This document shows, piece by piece, positions 10,010 to 17,787 of a stretch of 41,340 nucleotides of DNA. The notes under the pieces are model-generated. The model worked only from the letters and a program-made list of their open reading frames with translations, searched no databases and had not been told where the DNA came from. The position numbers and the translations under genes were made by a program. This DNA comes from Candidatus Pelethosoma merdigallinarum (GTDB lineage: Bacteria; Bacillota_I; Bacilli_A; RF39; UBA660). The stretch is from NCBI GenBank assembly GCA_018716065.1, contig DVKJ01000040.1, positions 1 to 41,340 of the forward strand. The letters run 5' to 3'. Position 1 is the first letter of the stretch. The number at the start of each line of letters is the position of its first letter.

Positions 10010-10213
10010 ATGGAAGAAGTAAAATTAAAAGAATTCGCGACACTTGTTTTTGATGCAAGAAAAAAATTAGATTATGTATCTTTAATGAAAGCTCGTAATT
10101 ATCACGAATCAATGACCGTAACTCAAAAAATGTATCCTGTTTATATCAAATTATTTCGTGAACTTAACTATTTGATTGATCAATATAATTTGGAGTTTTC
10201 AAAAATTCACTAG
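10010..10213 (+). CDS. Small conserved-looking hypothetical protein (67 aa)
   Basis: ATG at 10010 with GGAGG SD at 9997-10001; the ORF-track start at 9995 is TTG just upstream of the SD. Confidence 0.65.
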   Translation: MEEVKLKEFATLVFDARKKLDYVSLMKARNYHESMTVTQKMYPVYIKLFRELNYLIDQYNLEFSKIH

Positions 10214-10226
10214 TATTTATATGCAT

Positions 10227-10273
10227 GGGGGGGGGTATTTGGTCTTGACAAATACTTCTCTTTTTTGTACAAT
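10227..10273 (+). promoter_or_regulatory. Poly-G promoter B: G9 (10227-10235), 9 nt, -35 TTGACA (10245-10250), 17-bp spacer, -10 TACAAT (10268-10273)
   Basis: Read directly; matches poly-G promoter A in tract length, spacing and flanking bases. Confidence 0.8.
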
Positions 10274-10296
10274 GATATAAGAATAGGAGTGAATTT

Positions 10297-11631
10297 ATGA
10301 GAACACGACAAAAACAAAGAATAATCATTGGAACACTATGTGCGGTAATTATAGGACTAGCTGTAGGGTATGCGGTACTAAGTCAACAATTAACTATCAA
10401 CGGAACAGGAGGAATCGCATCGGATTTTAATGTTTTATTTACAGATATTGTGGAAGGAACGATGAATGGGGCGACAACAATAAATAAACAAATTACAGAT
10501 TCTACCACGGCAACATTCACGATTGACCTTAAATCGCCTGGATCCAATGGTGAATATTTGATTACGGTAGAGAATCGAGGAACGATTGATGCGATGGTAG
10601 AGAGTATTAGTGGAATTGATGAGGCCAATCAAGCCGCACCAACTGATATTACTTTTAGTATTTCAGATATCGCAGTAAATGATAAGCTTCCAGCAAAAGA
10701 ATCTAAAGTGTTTAAGGTAAAGGTAGACTGGAGTAGTGCATCAACTTCTATTCCAAGTACGAATAAAAATTTAACACTAAAAATTAACTTTGTGCAAGAT
10801 GCAAGTAGTACACCAACGCCTAAAACTGCGGCAGAATATTTAATTAATAATAAGTTGAGTAGTGATATTAATACAAGTCCAACGAATGGTTTATTTGCGA
10901 TTGATAATCAAGGAGAATTAACCACATCAGATTCTCCAAGAGAGTATCGTTACATTGGATCCGATCCAGATAACTATATCCAATTTAACAATGAATTATG
11001 GAGAATCATAGGAATCTTTAATGGTCAATTGAAGATTATTAGAAACGAATCATTAGGTAAAATGGTATGGGATAGTAATGACATTAATGATTGGAGTAAA
11101 GCATCCTTACAAGTCTACCTAAATAACGATTATTACGGAACGATCGATCCAGAAAACCAGTCCAAGATAGATGGTGATTATATATGGAAACTAGGAGGAA
11201 GTAATTCTTCTAATGATGTAACAGCTCAAATGTTTTATGAAAGGGAAAGAGGAACAACGGTATACAGTGGAAACCCAACAGAATGGGCAGGAAGTATTGC
11301 CTTAATGTATCCAAGTGATTATGGATTTTCAACCAGTGGAGGAAGTACAACAAATCGAAGTAGTTGTCTAGCAACAGTATTATATGGTTGGAGTGATGCA
11401 GAAGATTGTTATACAAATAGTTGGTTATATGATAGTTCAACTATGCAGTGGACACTAACCCATGTTGCGTCATATTCAGAGAGCGTGTTCGGTGTGTACT
11501 ATTCCGGTTATGTGCTTTCCAGCATGATTGCGTACGATTCGAATGCGGTTCGCCCTACATTATATCTCTTGTCTGATGTAGAAATTGCTTCTGGTACAGG
11601 TACAAGTTCTGATCCGTATATCTTGAAATAA
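10297..11631 (+). CDS. Surface protein: signal-anchor, TasA/camelysin-like region and one DUF6273-like C-terminal domain; intact paralog of 4020-6649
   Basis: RIIIGTLCAVIIGLAVGYAVLSQQLTINGTGG N-terminus; NELWRIIGIFNGQLKIIRN...VRPTLYL...GTGTSSDPYILK C-terminus. Confidence 0.8.
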   Translation: MRTRQKQRIIIGTLCAVIIGLAVGYAVLSQQLTINGTGGIASDFNVLFTDIVEGTMNGATTINKQITDSTTATFTIDLKSPGSNGEYLITVENRGTIDAMVESISGIDEANQAAPTDITFSISDIAVNDKLPAKESKVFKVKVDWSSASTSIPSTNKNLTLKINFVQDASSTPTPKTAAEYLINNKLSSDINTSPTNGLFAIDNQGELTTSDSPREYRYIGSDPDNYIQFNNELWRIIGIFNGQLKIIRNESLGKMVWDSNDINDWSKASLQVYLNNDYYGTIDPENQSKIDGDYIWKLGGSNSSNDVTAQMFYERERGTTVYSGNPTEWAGSIALMYPSDYGFSTSGGSTTNRSSCLATVLYGWSDAEDCYTNSWLYDSSTMQWTLTHVASYSESVFGVYYSGYVLSSMIAYDSNAVRPTLYLLSDVEIASGTGTSSDPYILK

Positions 11632-11659
11632 ATAAAGTGAGAAAAAAATAGTTTGAAAG

Positions 11660-11682
11660 AAGTGTTTACGACACTTTTTTCT
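11660..11682 (+). terminator. Intrinsic terminator
   Basis: AAGTGT-ttacg-ACACTT plus T-run. Confidence 0.7.
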
Positions 11683-11838
11683 TTAATTTGAACAAAAAAC
11701 ATTTGTATTTACATATAATTAATGGTATAATGTATATGCTTTCTAAAAAACACATGTAATGGATTTAAATGCCTAGTGCCAATTTGGTGGTGTTTAAAGT
11801 TGAAGTTACAGAGGAATAACAAAAGGAGGAAGATAAAT

Positions 11839-12903
11839 ATGGCAGTAGTGTCAATGAGTTATTTATTAGAGGCAGGGGTTCATTTTGGACACCAAACCAA
11901 ACGTTGGAACCCAAAAATGAAAGAATATATTTATGCTGCAAAAGATGGTATTTATATTCTTGATTTAGCAAAAACAACGGAAAAATTGGAAGAAGCTTAT
12001 GAAGCGTTAAAAGGAATTGCTTCAAATGGGGGAAAAGTATTATTTGTAGGTACTAGAAAACAAGCCCAAGAAGCCGTTCGTGAGGAAGCGATTCGTTCTA
12101 ATTCATATTATGTAACGGAACGTTGGTTAGGAGGTACTTTAACAAACTTCCGTACCATTCGTAAACGTGTAAAACGTTTAGAACAAATTGAAAAAATGGA
12201 ACAAGATGGTACTTTTGATTTATTACCTAAAAAAGAAGTAATTAAATTAAAGAAAGAATATGACAAATTAAACAATTTATTATGTGGTATTCGTGAAATG
12301 TATAAATTACCAGATGCTTTATACATTGTAGATCCATCTAAAGAGGATATTGCGATTCGTGAAGCTCGTAAATTAGGAATTCCAGTATTTGGTATTGTCG
12401 ATACAAACTGTGATCCTGATATGGTTGATTATGTCATTCCTGGAAACGATGATGCGATTCGTGCGGTTAAACTAATTACAGGAGTTATGGCTAATGCGGT
12501 TGTAGAAGCTACAAATGGAGATTTAGTAGATTATGTAACAGAAGATGATTCTAAAAAAGGTTTAAAAGCAGAAGATATCATGAAAAAAGCAGTTGATTCT
12601 GTAAAACGTAAAGAAGAACGTCGTGGTGGAAGATTTAATCGTGGTAATGATCGTAAAGGATTCCGTAAACCATTTGGAAGAAACAACAAAAATGAAAATA
12701 AAGAAAGCAAAACTTCTAAACCAGAAGTAAAAGAAAATAAAGAAGTTAAGAAAGAAACTCCAAAAGAAGTAAAGGCAGAAAAGAAAGAAAGCGTTGATTT
12801 ATCAACTTTAAAAGTTGCTGAATTACGTGAAATGGCAAAAGAAAAGAACATCAAAGGTTATTCAACAATGAAAAAATCAGAATTATTAGATGCTTTAAAA
12901 TAA
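11839..12903 (+). CDS. rpsB: 30S ribosomal protein S2 with a long C-terminal Lys/Glu-rich and Rho_N/SAP-like extension
   Basis: [27 protein letters not shown] core; ATG at 11839 after AAAGGAGGA; extension ends [34 protein letters not shown]. Confidence 0.95.
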   Translation: MAVVSMSYLLEAGVHFGHQTKRWNPKMKEYIYAAKDGIYILDLAKTTEKLEEAYEALKGIASNGGKVLFVGTRKQAQEAVREEAIRSNSYYVTERWLGGTLTNFRTIRKRVKRLEQIEKMEQDGTFDLLPKKEVIKLKKEYDKLNNLLCGIREMYKLPDALYIVDPSKEDIAIREARKLGIPVFGIVDTNCDPDMVDYVIPGNDDAIRAVKLITGVMANAVVEATNGDLVDYVTEDDSKKGLKAEDIMKKAVDSVKRKEERRGGRFNRGNDRKGFRKPFGRNNKNENKESKTSKPEVKENKEVKKETPKEVKAEKKESVDLSTLKVAELREMAKEKNIKGYSTMKKSELLDALK

Positions 12904-12924
12904 GCTTTAGGAGGAGATATAGAT

Positions 12925-13803
12925 ATGGTTACTGCTAGTTTAGTAAAAGAATTAAGAGAAAAAACAGGAGCAGGTATGTTAGATTGTAAAAAAGCTTTAG
13001 AAGCAAACAATGGTGACATTAATGCATCTGTTGATTGGTTAAGAGAAAAAGGTATTTCAAAAGCTGCTGGAAAAGCAGATCGTATTGCTGCTGAAGGATT
13101 GGCTTCTATTTTAGTAGAAGGTAATACTGCGGCTATCGTAGAAGTAAACTCTGAAACGGATTTCGTTGCTAAAAATGAAGAGTTTAAAGGTTTAGTACAA
13201 GCTCTATTAAAAAGCATTATTGAAAATGATGTAAAAACAGTAGAAGAAGTACTTGCTTTACCTTATGAAGATGGAACTCTTAACGATTATATTATTAATA
13301 AAACGGCAACGATTGGTGAAAAATTAAGTTTCCGTCGTTTCGCACGTGTTACAAAAAGTGACAGTGAAAACTTTGGAGAATATATTCACATGGGTGGAAA
13401 GATTGCTGTATTAACAGTTGTTGATGGAGCAACTTCTGAAGTAGCTCGTGATGTTGCTATGCACGCAGCTGCTATGCGCCCAAAATATGTATCACGTAAT
13501 GATGTTCCAACCGAAGAAGTAGAACATGAAAAAGCAATCTTAAAAGAACAAGCAATGGCAGAAGGAAAACCTGCAGAAATTGCTGAAAAAATGGTTATGG
13601 GTCGTGTAAATAAATTCTTTAAAGAAATTTGTTTATTAGAACAACCATTTGTAAAAGATAGTGATGTAAATGTTGAAACTTATGTTAAAAATAATGGTGG
13701 AAGCATTCAATCTATGATTCGTTTCGAAGTTGGAGAAGGAATGGAAAAACGTGAAGAAAACTTCGCAGAAGAGGTTATGAAACAACAACAAGCTAGTAAA
13801 TAA
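12925..13803 (+). CDS. tsf: Elongation factor Ts
   Basis: [42 protein letters not shown]; follows rpsB. Confidence 0.97.
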   Translation: MVTASLVKELREKTGAGMLDCKKALEANNGDINASVDWLREKGISKAAGKADRIAAEGLASILVEGNTAAIVEVNSETDFVAKNEEFKGLVQALLKSIIENDVKTVEEVLALPYEDGTLNDYIINKTATIGEKLSFRRFARVTKSDSENFGEYIHMGGKIAVLTVVDGATSEVARDVAMHAAAMRPKYVSRNDVPTEEVEHEKAILKEQAMAEGKPAEIAEKMVMGRVNKFFKEICLLEQPFVKDSDVNVETYVKNNGGSIQSMIRFEVGEGMEKREENFAEEVMKQQQASK

Positions 13804-13828
13804 GAAGTATGTAACAATACTTCTTTTT
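13803..13828 (+). terminator. Intrinsic terminator after tsf
   Basis: AGAAGTAT/ATACTTCT plus T-run. Confidence 0.75.
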
Positions 13829-13851
13829 GTTTCCAATAGGAGGAGAAAAAT

Positions 13852-14199
13852 ATGGAAAATGATACATTAGAACATTTATTTTTAGGTTGTTTACAAGTAG
13901 AAGATCAATTTCAAAGAGTAGTTGTTTGTAGTGTCAGTGAAGAGGGAGTTATGGATCTTAGAACCAATAAAAAATATCCATGGCCTCATTTATCTCGTAG
14001 GGAAAGCGAAGTCATTAGAGGAATTGTTTATTATCCTCGTACGGAGATTAAAGAATTAGTAAGCTTATCTATGCTTCAAAAGTATCTAGGAAAAAAATTA
14101 AATCGAAAAAATCGTGTAGAAATGATTGATGATTTAGTGAATATTTATGATGAAATGATGCATCCAAAAGGAAAACAAAAAATAAAAAAAATAGTGTGA
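13852..14199 (+). CDS. Hypothetical protein (115 aa)
   Basis: ORF with AGGAGGAG SD immediately upstream. Confidence 0.6.
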   Translation: MENDTLEHLFLGCLQVEDQFQRVVVCSVSEEGVMDLRTNKKYPWPHLSRRESEVIRGIVYYPRTEIKELVSLSMLQKYLGKKLNRKNRVEMIDDLVNIYDEMMHPKGKQKIKKIV

Positions 14200-14208
14200 A
14201 AATTAGTA

Positions 14209-14265
14209 TTGACAAAATTATTTTTATGAATTATACTGATAATGAAGTAGTAATCATTACTACTT
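14209..14265 (+). promoter_or_regulatory. Fur/PerR-type promoter-operator: TTGACA (14209-14214), 17-bp spacer, TATACT (14232-14237), perfect 21-bp palindrome AAGTAGTAAT-C-ATTACTACTT (14245-14265)
   Basis: Read directly; positioned between -10 and start of the Fur-family gene. Confidence 0.75.
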
Positions 14266-14276
14266 AGAGGTGACAT

Positions 14277-14663
14277 ATGAAATATTCTCATCAACGTGAA
14301 GAGATCCTTACGATCATAAAAGCCTCTCAGGGTCATATGAGTGCGACTGATGTGTATAGAAAAGTCAAAAATGTAATCCCAAATATCAGTTTAGGTACTG
14401 TCTATCGTAATTTAAACGCACTTGCAGATCATGGATTTATTCGAAGGATCATCATGCCTCATGAGAGTGATTTGTATGATTATAATATAGAATCTCATTC
14501 ACATTTATATTGTTTAAAATGTAAACAATTATTTGATTTGAATCCCGATGTAGATAAAAAAATGAAGCATTTGGTAGAGAAAACGACCGGTCATCGTATC
14601 ACAAAATCAAGTGTTGTTTTTGAGGGCATATGTCATCGCTGTGTTTTGGAGGAAGAAGGTTAA
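14277..14663 (+). CDS. Fur-family transcriptional regulator, probably PerR-like
   Basis: [55 protein letters not shown]-terminal CHRC. Confidence 0.88.
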   Translation: MKYSHQREEILTIIKASQGHMSATDVYRKVKNVIPNISLGTVYRNLNALADHGFIRRIIMPHESDLYDYNIESHSHLYCLKCKQLFDLNPDVDKKMKHLVEKTTGHRITKSSVVFEGICHRCVLEEEG

Positions 14664-14665
14664 GA

Positions 14666-15205
14666 ATGGAATTAAAAGGAACAAAAACAGAACAAAATTT
14701 AATGACAGCCTTTGCAGGTGAAAGTCAAGCACGTAACAAATATACTTATTATGCAAGTAAAGCTAAAAAAGATGGTTATCAACAATTAGCTGCCATTTTT
14801 GAAGAAACTGCTAATAATGAAAAAGAACATGCTAAATTATGGTTTAAATTAGTTAATGGAGGAGAAATTCCAGGAACATTAGATAATTTAAAAGATGCAG
14901 CTTCTGGTGAAAATTATGAACATACAGATATGTATCCTACATTTGCCAAAGTTGCTCGTGAGGAAGGATTTGATCATATCGCATTCTTATTTGAAAGTGT
15001 TGCTAAAATTGAAGAACAACACGAAGCTAGATATCGTGCAATGATTGAAAATATTAATAACGAACGTGTATTTAAGAGAGACGAAGAACACTTCTGGATT
15101 TGTCGTAACTGTGGACATGTTCATTATGGCGTAGAAGCTCCTGAAGTATGTCCTGTATGTGCACATCCACAAGCTTACTTTGAATTACGTTCAGAAAACT
15201 ATTAA
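14666..15205 (+). CDS. Rubrerythrin
   Basis: [59 protein letters not shown]-terminal rubredoxin [10 protein letters not shown]...[14 protein letters not shown] at 14666. Confidence 0.96.
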   Translation: MELKGTKTEQNLMTAFAGESQARNKYTYYASKAKKDGYQQLAAIFEETANNEKEHAKLWFKLVNGGEIPGTLDNLKDAASGENYEHTDMYPTFAKVAREEGFDHIAFLFESVAKIEEQHEARYRAMIENINNERVFKRDEEHFWICRNCGHVHYGVEAPEVCPVCAHPQAYFELRSENY

Positions 15206-15207
15206 TC

Positions 15208-15231
15208 AAAAAAGTACTTCGGTACTTTTTT
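15208..15231 (+). terminator. Intrinsic terminator with TTCG tetraloop
   Basis: AAAAAAGTAC-TTCG-GTACTTTTTT. Confidence 0.85.
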
Positions 15232-15260
15232 GTGCTATAATGGAATCAGTGGGTGATATT

Positions 15261-15923
15261 ATGGCAAAAATTATGATTGTAGAAGATGATCAAACGTTAC
15301 GTGAAGAAGTCAAAAGTTTACTAGATCATCATGGTTATGAAACGATAACCCTTACCAATTTTACAGATCCTGTAGAAGAAATTCTATCGTCAAACCCTGA
15401 TTTAGTTTTATTAGATATTACATTACCTACTTTAAGTGGGGAACAAATATTAAAAGAAATTCGTAAAAAATCAGATGTTTTTGTTATTATGTTGACAAGT
15501 AAAAATACAGAAATGGATGAAGTATTAAGTATGAGTTATGGAGCGGATGATTACATTAGTAAACCTTACCATCCCACCATTTTACTTTTACATATTGAAT
15601 CCATACTAAAGAGAAGAGAACATCATGAAGATACATTAAAGTACCAAGATGTCATCGTGAATCCTTTAAAAAGTACTTTAGAACGAAAAGGACAAACATT
15701 ATTGTTATCCAAAAACGAACTTGGTATATTTGTCTATTTATTAAAACATGTGGGAACGATTGTTACTCGTGATGATTTAATGAATTATTTATGGGATACG
15801 AATGTCTTTATTGACGATAATACTTTAACGGTTAATATGAATCGTTTACGTAAAAAGTTAGAGGAAATCGGTTTAGAAAATGTGATTGAAACAAGAAGAG
15901 GACAAGGTTATATTTTATTATGA
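15261..15923 (+). CDS. OmpR-family response regulator (BceR-like)
   Basis: MAKIMIVEDDQTLREEV receiver, winged-helix C-terminus; ORF-track start lies inside rubrerythrin, likely ATG is 15261. Confidence 0.9.
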   Translation: MAKIMIVEDDQTLREEVKSLLDHHGYETITLTNFTDPVEEILSSNPDLVLLDITLPTLSGEQILKEIRKKSDVFVIMLTSKNTEMDEVLSMSYGADDYISKPYHPTILLLHIESILKRREHHEDTLKYQDVIVNPLKSTLERKGQTLLLSKNELGIFVYLLKHVGTIVTRDDLMNYLWDTNVFIDDNTLTVNMNRLRKKLEEIGLENVIETRRGQGYILL

Positions 15924-16933
15924 GAATAAAAGATCATATCAAAGATAAAATCGTAGAGATTACTTTATTACTTGGTTTTGGAATTCTTGCTGGATTTTTA
16001 TTAATTGTTTTTCAAGTAACGCCAACACTCATTTATTTATTAGGTATTCTTTATGTGCTTGTTTTACTTTCTCTTTTTACGTATGAATATCTTCGTCGTA
16101 CTTTCTTTTATCGTACCTTTTTAAATGCTTTAGAACAGCTAGATAAGAAATATTTAGCTTTTGAATTAATGCCTAAACCGAAATTTTATGATGGTAAAAT
16201 ATTGTATCAAGCTCTATATGAAGCTAGTAAGGCCATGAATGAATATGTTCGTCTTTATGAAAAAAATACGATTGATTTTAAAGAATATATTGAATTATGG
16301 GTTCATGAAATCAAAATTCCTCTATCAACTTGTATTTTAATGATGCATAATCATCCCGAGTTAAAAAAACTAGCTCCAGAAATACGTCGTATCGAAGAAG
16401 ATATTGATCAAGTATTGTATTATGCTCGTAGTAATGCGACGGAAAAAGATTATTTAATTAAAAAGACTTCTTTAGAAGATGTGGTTAATACGGTAATTCG
16501 AAAACATAAAGAAAATATTTTATTACGTAACATTCAAATTGAGATACAGAATGTAGATGTAGAAGTTTTTAGTGATGCGAAATGGTTAGATTTTATGTTA
16601 GGCCAAATATTATCTAATAGTATTAAATATAGTAAAGAAAAAGATGCGAAGATTTGTTTAAGCACGATTAATCATAAAGATGATACCACTTTAGTGATCG
16701 AAGATAATGGTATTGGTATTAAACCTTCAGATCTTCCCCGTATCTTTGATAAATCCTTTACGGGAGAAAATGGTCGTATTGGGGCTAGTTCAACTGGAAT
16801 GGGACTTTATTTATGTAAAAAATTAGCTTCTAAATTAGGTTTAAAAATAGAGGCACAATCAAAAGAAGGGGAGTATACAAAAATTTATATACACTTTCCG
16901 AAAGAAGAATTTTATCAAGGTACGAGAGACTAA
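15920..16933 (+). CDS. Intramembrane-sensing histidine kinase (BceS-like)
   Basis: Two N-terminal TMs with short loop; ELWVHEIKIPLS H-box; DNGIGIKPSDLPRIFDKSFTGENGR ATPase motifs; ATGA overlap with the regulator. Confidence 0.9.
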   Translation: MRIKDHIKDKIVEITLLLGFGILAGFLLIVFQVTPTLIYLLGILYVLVLLSLFTYEYLRRTFFYRTFLNALEQLDKKYLAFELMPKPKFYDGKILYQALYEASKAMNEYVRLYEKNTIDFKEYIELWVHEIKIPLSTCILMMHNHPELKKLAPEIRRIEEDIDQVLYYARSNATEKDYLIKKTSLEDVVNTVIRKHKENILLRNIQIEIQNVDVEVFSDAKWLDFMLGQILSNSIKYSKEKDAKICLSTINHKDDTTLVIEDNGIGIKPSDLPRIFDKSFTGENGRIGASSTGMGLYLCKKLASKLGLKIEAQSKEGEYTKIYIHFPKEEFYQGTRD

Positions 16934-17019
16934 ACTTACAGAAGTGTAAGTTTTTGTTATTAAAATCAATGAAATATTTAAAAAAATTCCTCTATAATGA
17001 AGGGGAAGGGAGAAAGATT

Positions 17020-17787
17020 ATGGAAACAATTTTAAAAATAGAAGATATTGAAAAATATTATGGCAATCGTTCAAATTTAACGAAAGCGATTGATGGAATC
17101 TCACTAGAAGTCGAACATGGTGAATTTGTGGCGATTATGGGAGCGAGTGGAAGTGGTAAGACAACTTTGCTAAATGTCATCTCTACCATTGATCGTGTAA
17201 CAAGTGGTCACATTTATGTTGGAGGAGTAGATATTACAACTCTTAAAGGAAATGATTTAAATCGTTTTCGTAGAGAAGAATTAGGTTTTATCTTTCAAGA
17301 TTTTAACCTTTTAGATACTTTAACGGCTTATGAAAATATTGCTTTAGCGTTATCGATTCAAAATGTAAAACCAAAAGAAATTGACGTGCGTGTTCGTAGT
17401 ATCGCTCAAAAACTAGGTATTAGTAAGGTATTATCAAAATATCCTTATCAAATGAGTGGGGGACAGAAACAACGTGTCGCAAGTGCGAGAGCTTTAATTA
17501 CGAATCCTAAATTAGTACTTGCCGATGAACCTACGGGAGCGTTAGATAGTAAAAGTGCGAAATTATTACTTGAACGTTTTAGTGAATTAAATCAAGAATT
17601 ACAAGCGACTATTTTAATGGTTACTCATGATGCTTTTACAGCCAGTTATGCATCACGTGTGGTCTTCATTAAAGACGGAAAAATATTTAATGAATTAAAA
17701 CGTGGAGATCAAACACGTAAAGAGTTCTTTGATCAAATCATCGATGTAGTCACACTACTTGGAGGGGATTTGAATGAAGCTCTTTAA
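17020..17787 (+). CDS. ABC transporter ATP-binding protein (BceA/MacB-like)
   Basis: GASGSGKTTLL Walker A, MSGGQKQRVASARAL signature, LVLADEPTGALD; likely ATG at 17020 with GGGAGAAAG SD. Confidence 0.92.
   Translation: METILKIEDIEKYYGNRSNLTKAIDGISLEVEHGEFVAIMGASGSGKTTLLNVISTIDRVTSGHIYVGGVDITTLKGNDLNRFRREELGFIFQDFNLLDTLTAYENIALALSIQNVKPKEIDVRVRSIAQKLGISKVLSKYPYQMSGGQKQRVASARALITNPKLVLADEPTGALDSKSAKLLLERFSELNQELQATILMVTHDAFTASYASRVVFIKDGKIFNELKRGDQTRKEFFDQIIDVVTLLGGDLNEAL

Noticed and set aside
5197-11702. Antisense ORFs opposite the surface-protein genes (5197-5427, 5592-5807, 6231-6473, 10383-10632, 11210-11440, 11508-11702)
   Set aside because: 6231-6473 and 11210-11440 look related only because they are antisense to homologous DNA; His/Leu/Tyr-rich translations are typical of non-coding frames.
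11765-13836. Minus-strand ORFs across rpsB-tsf
   Set aside because: Overlap highly confident ribosomal/EF-Ts genes; no start signals or recognisable domains.
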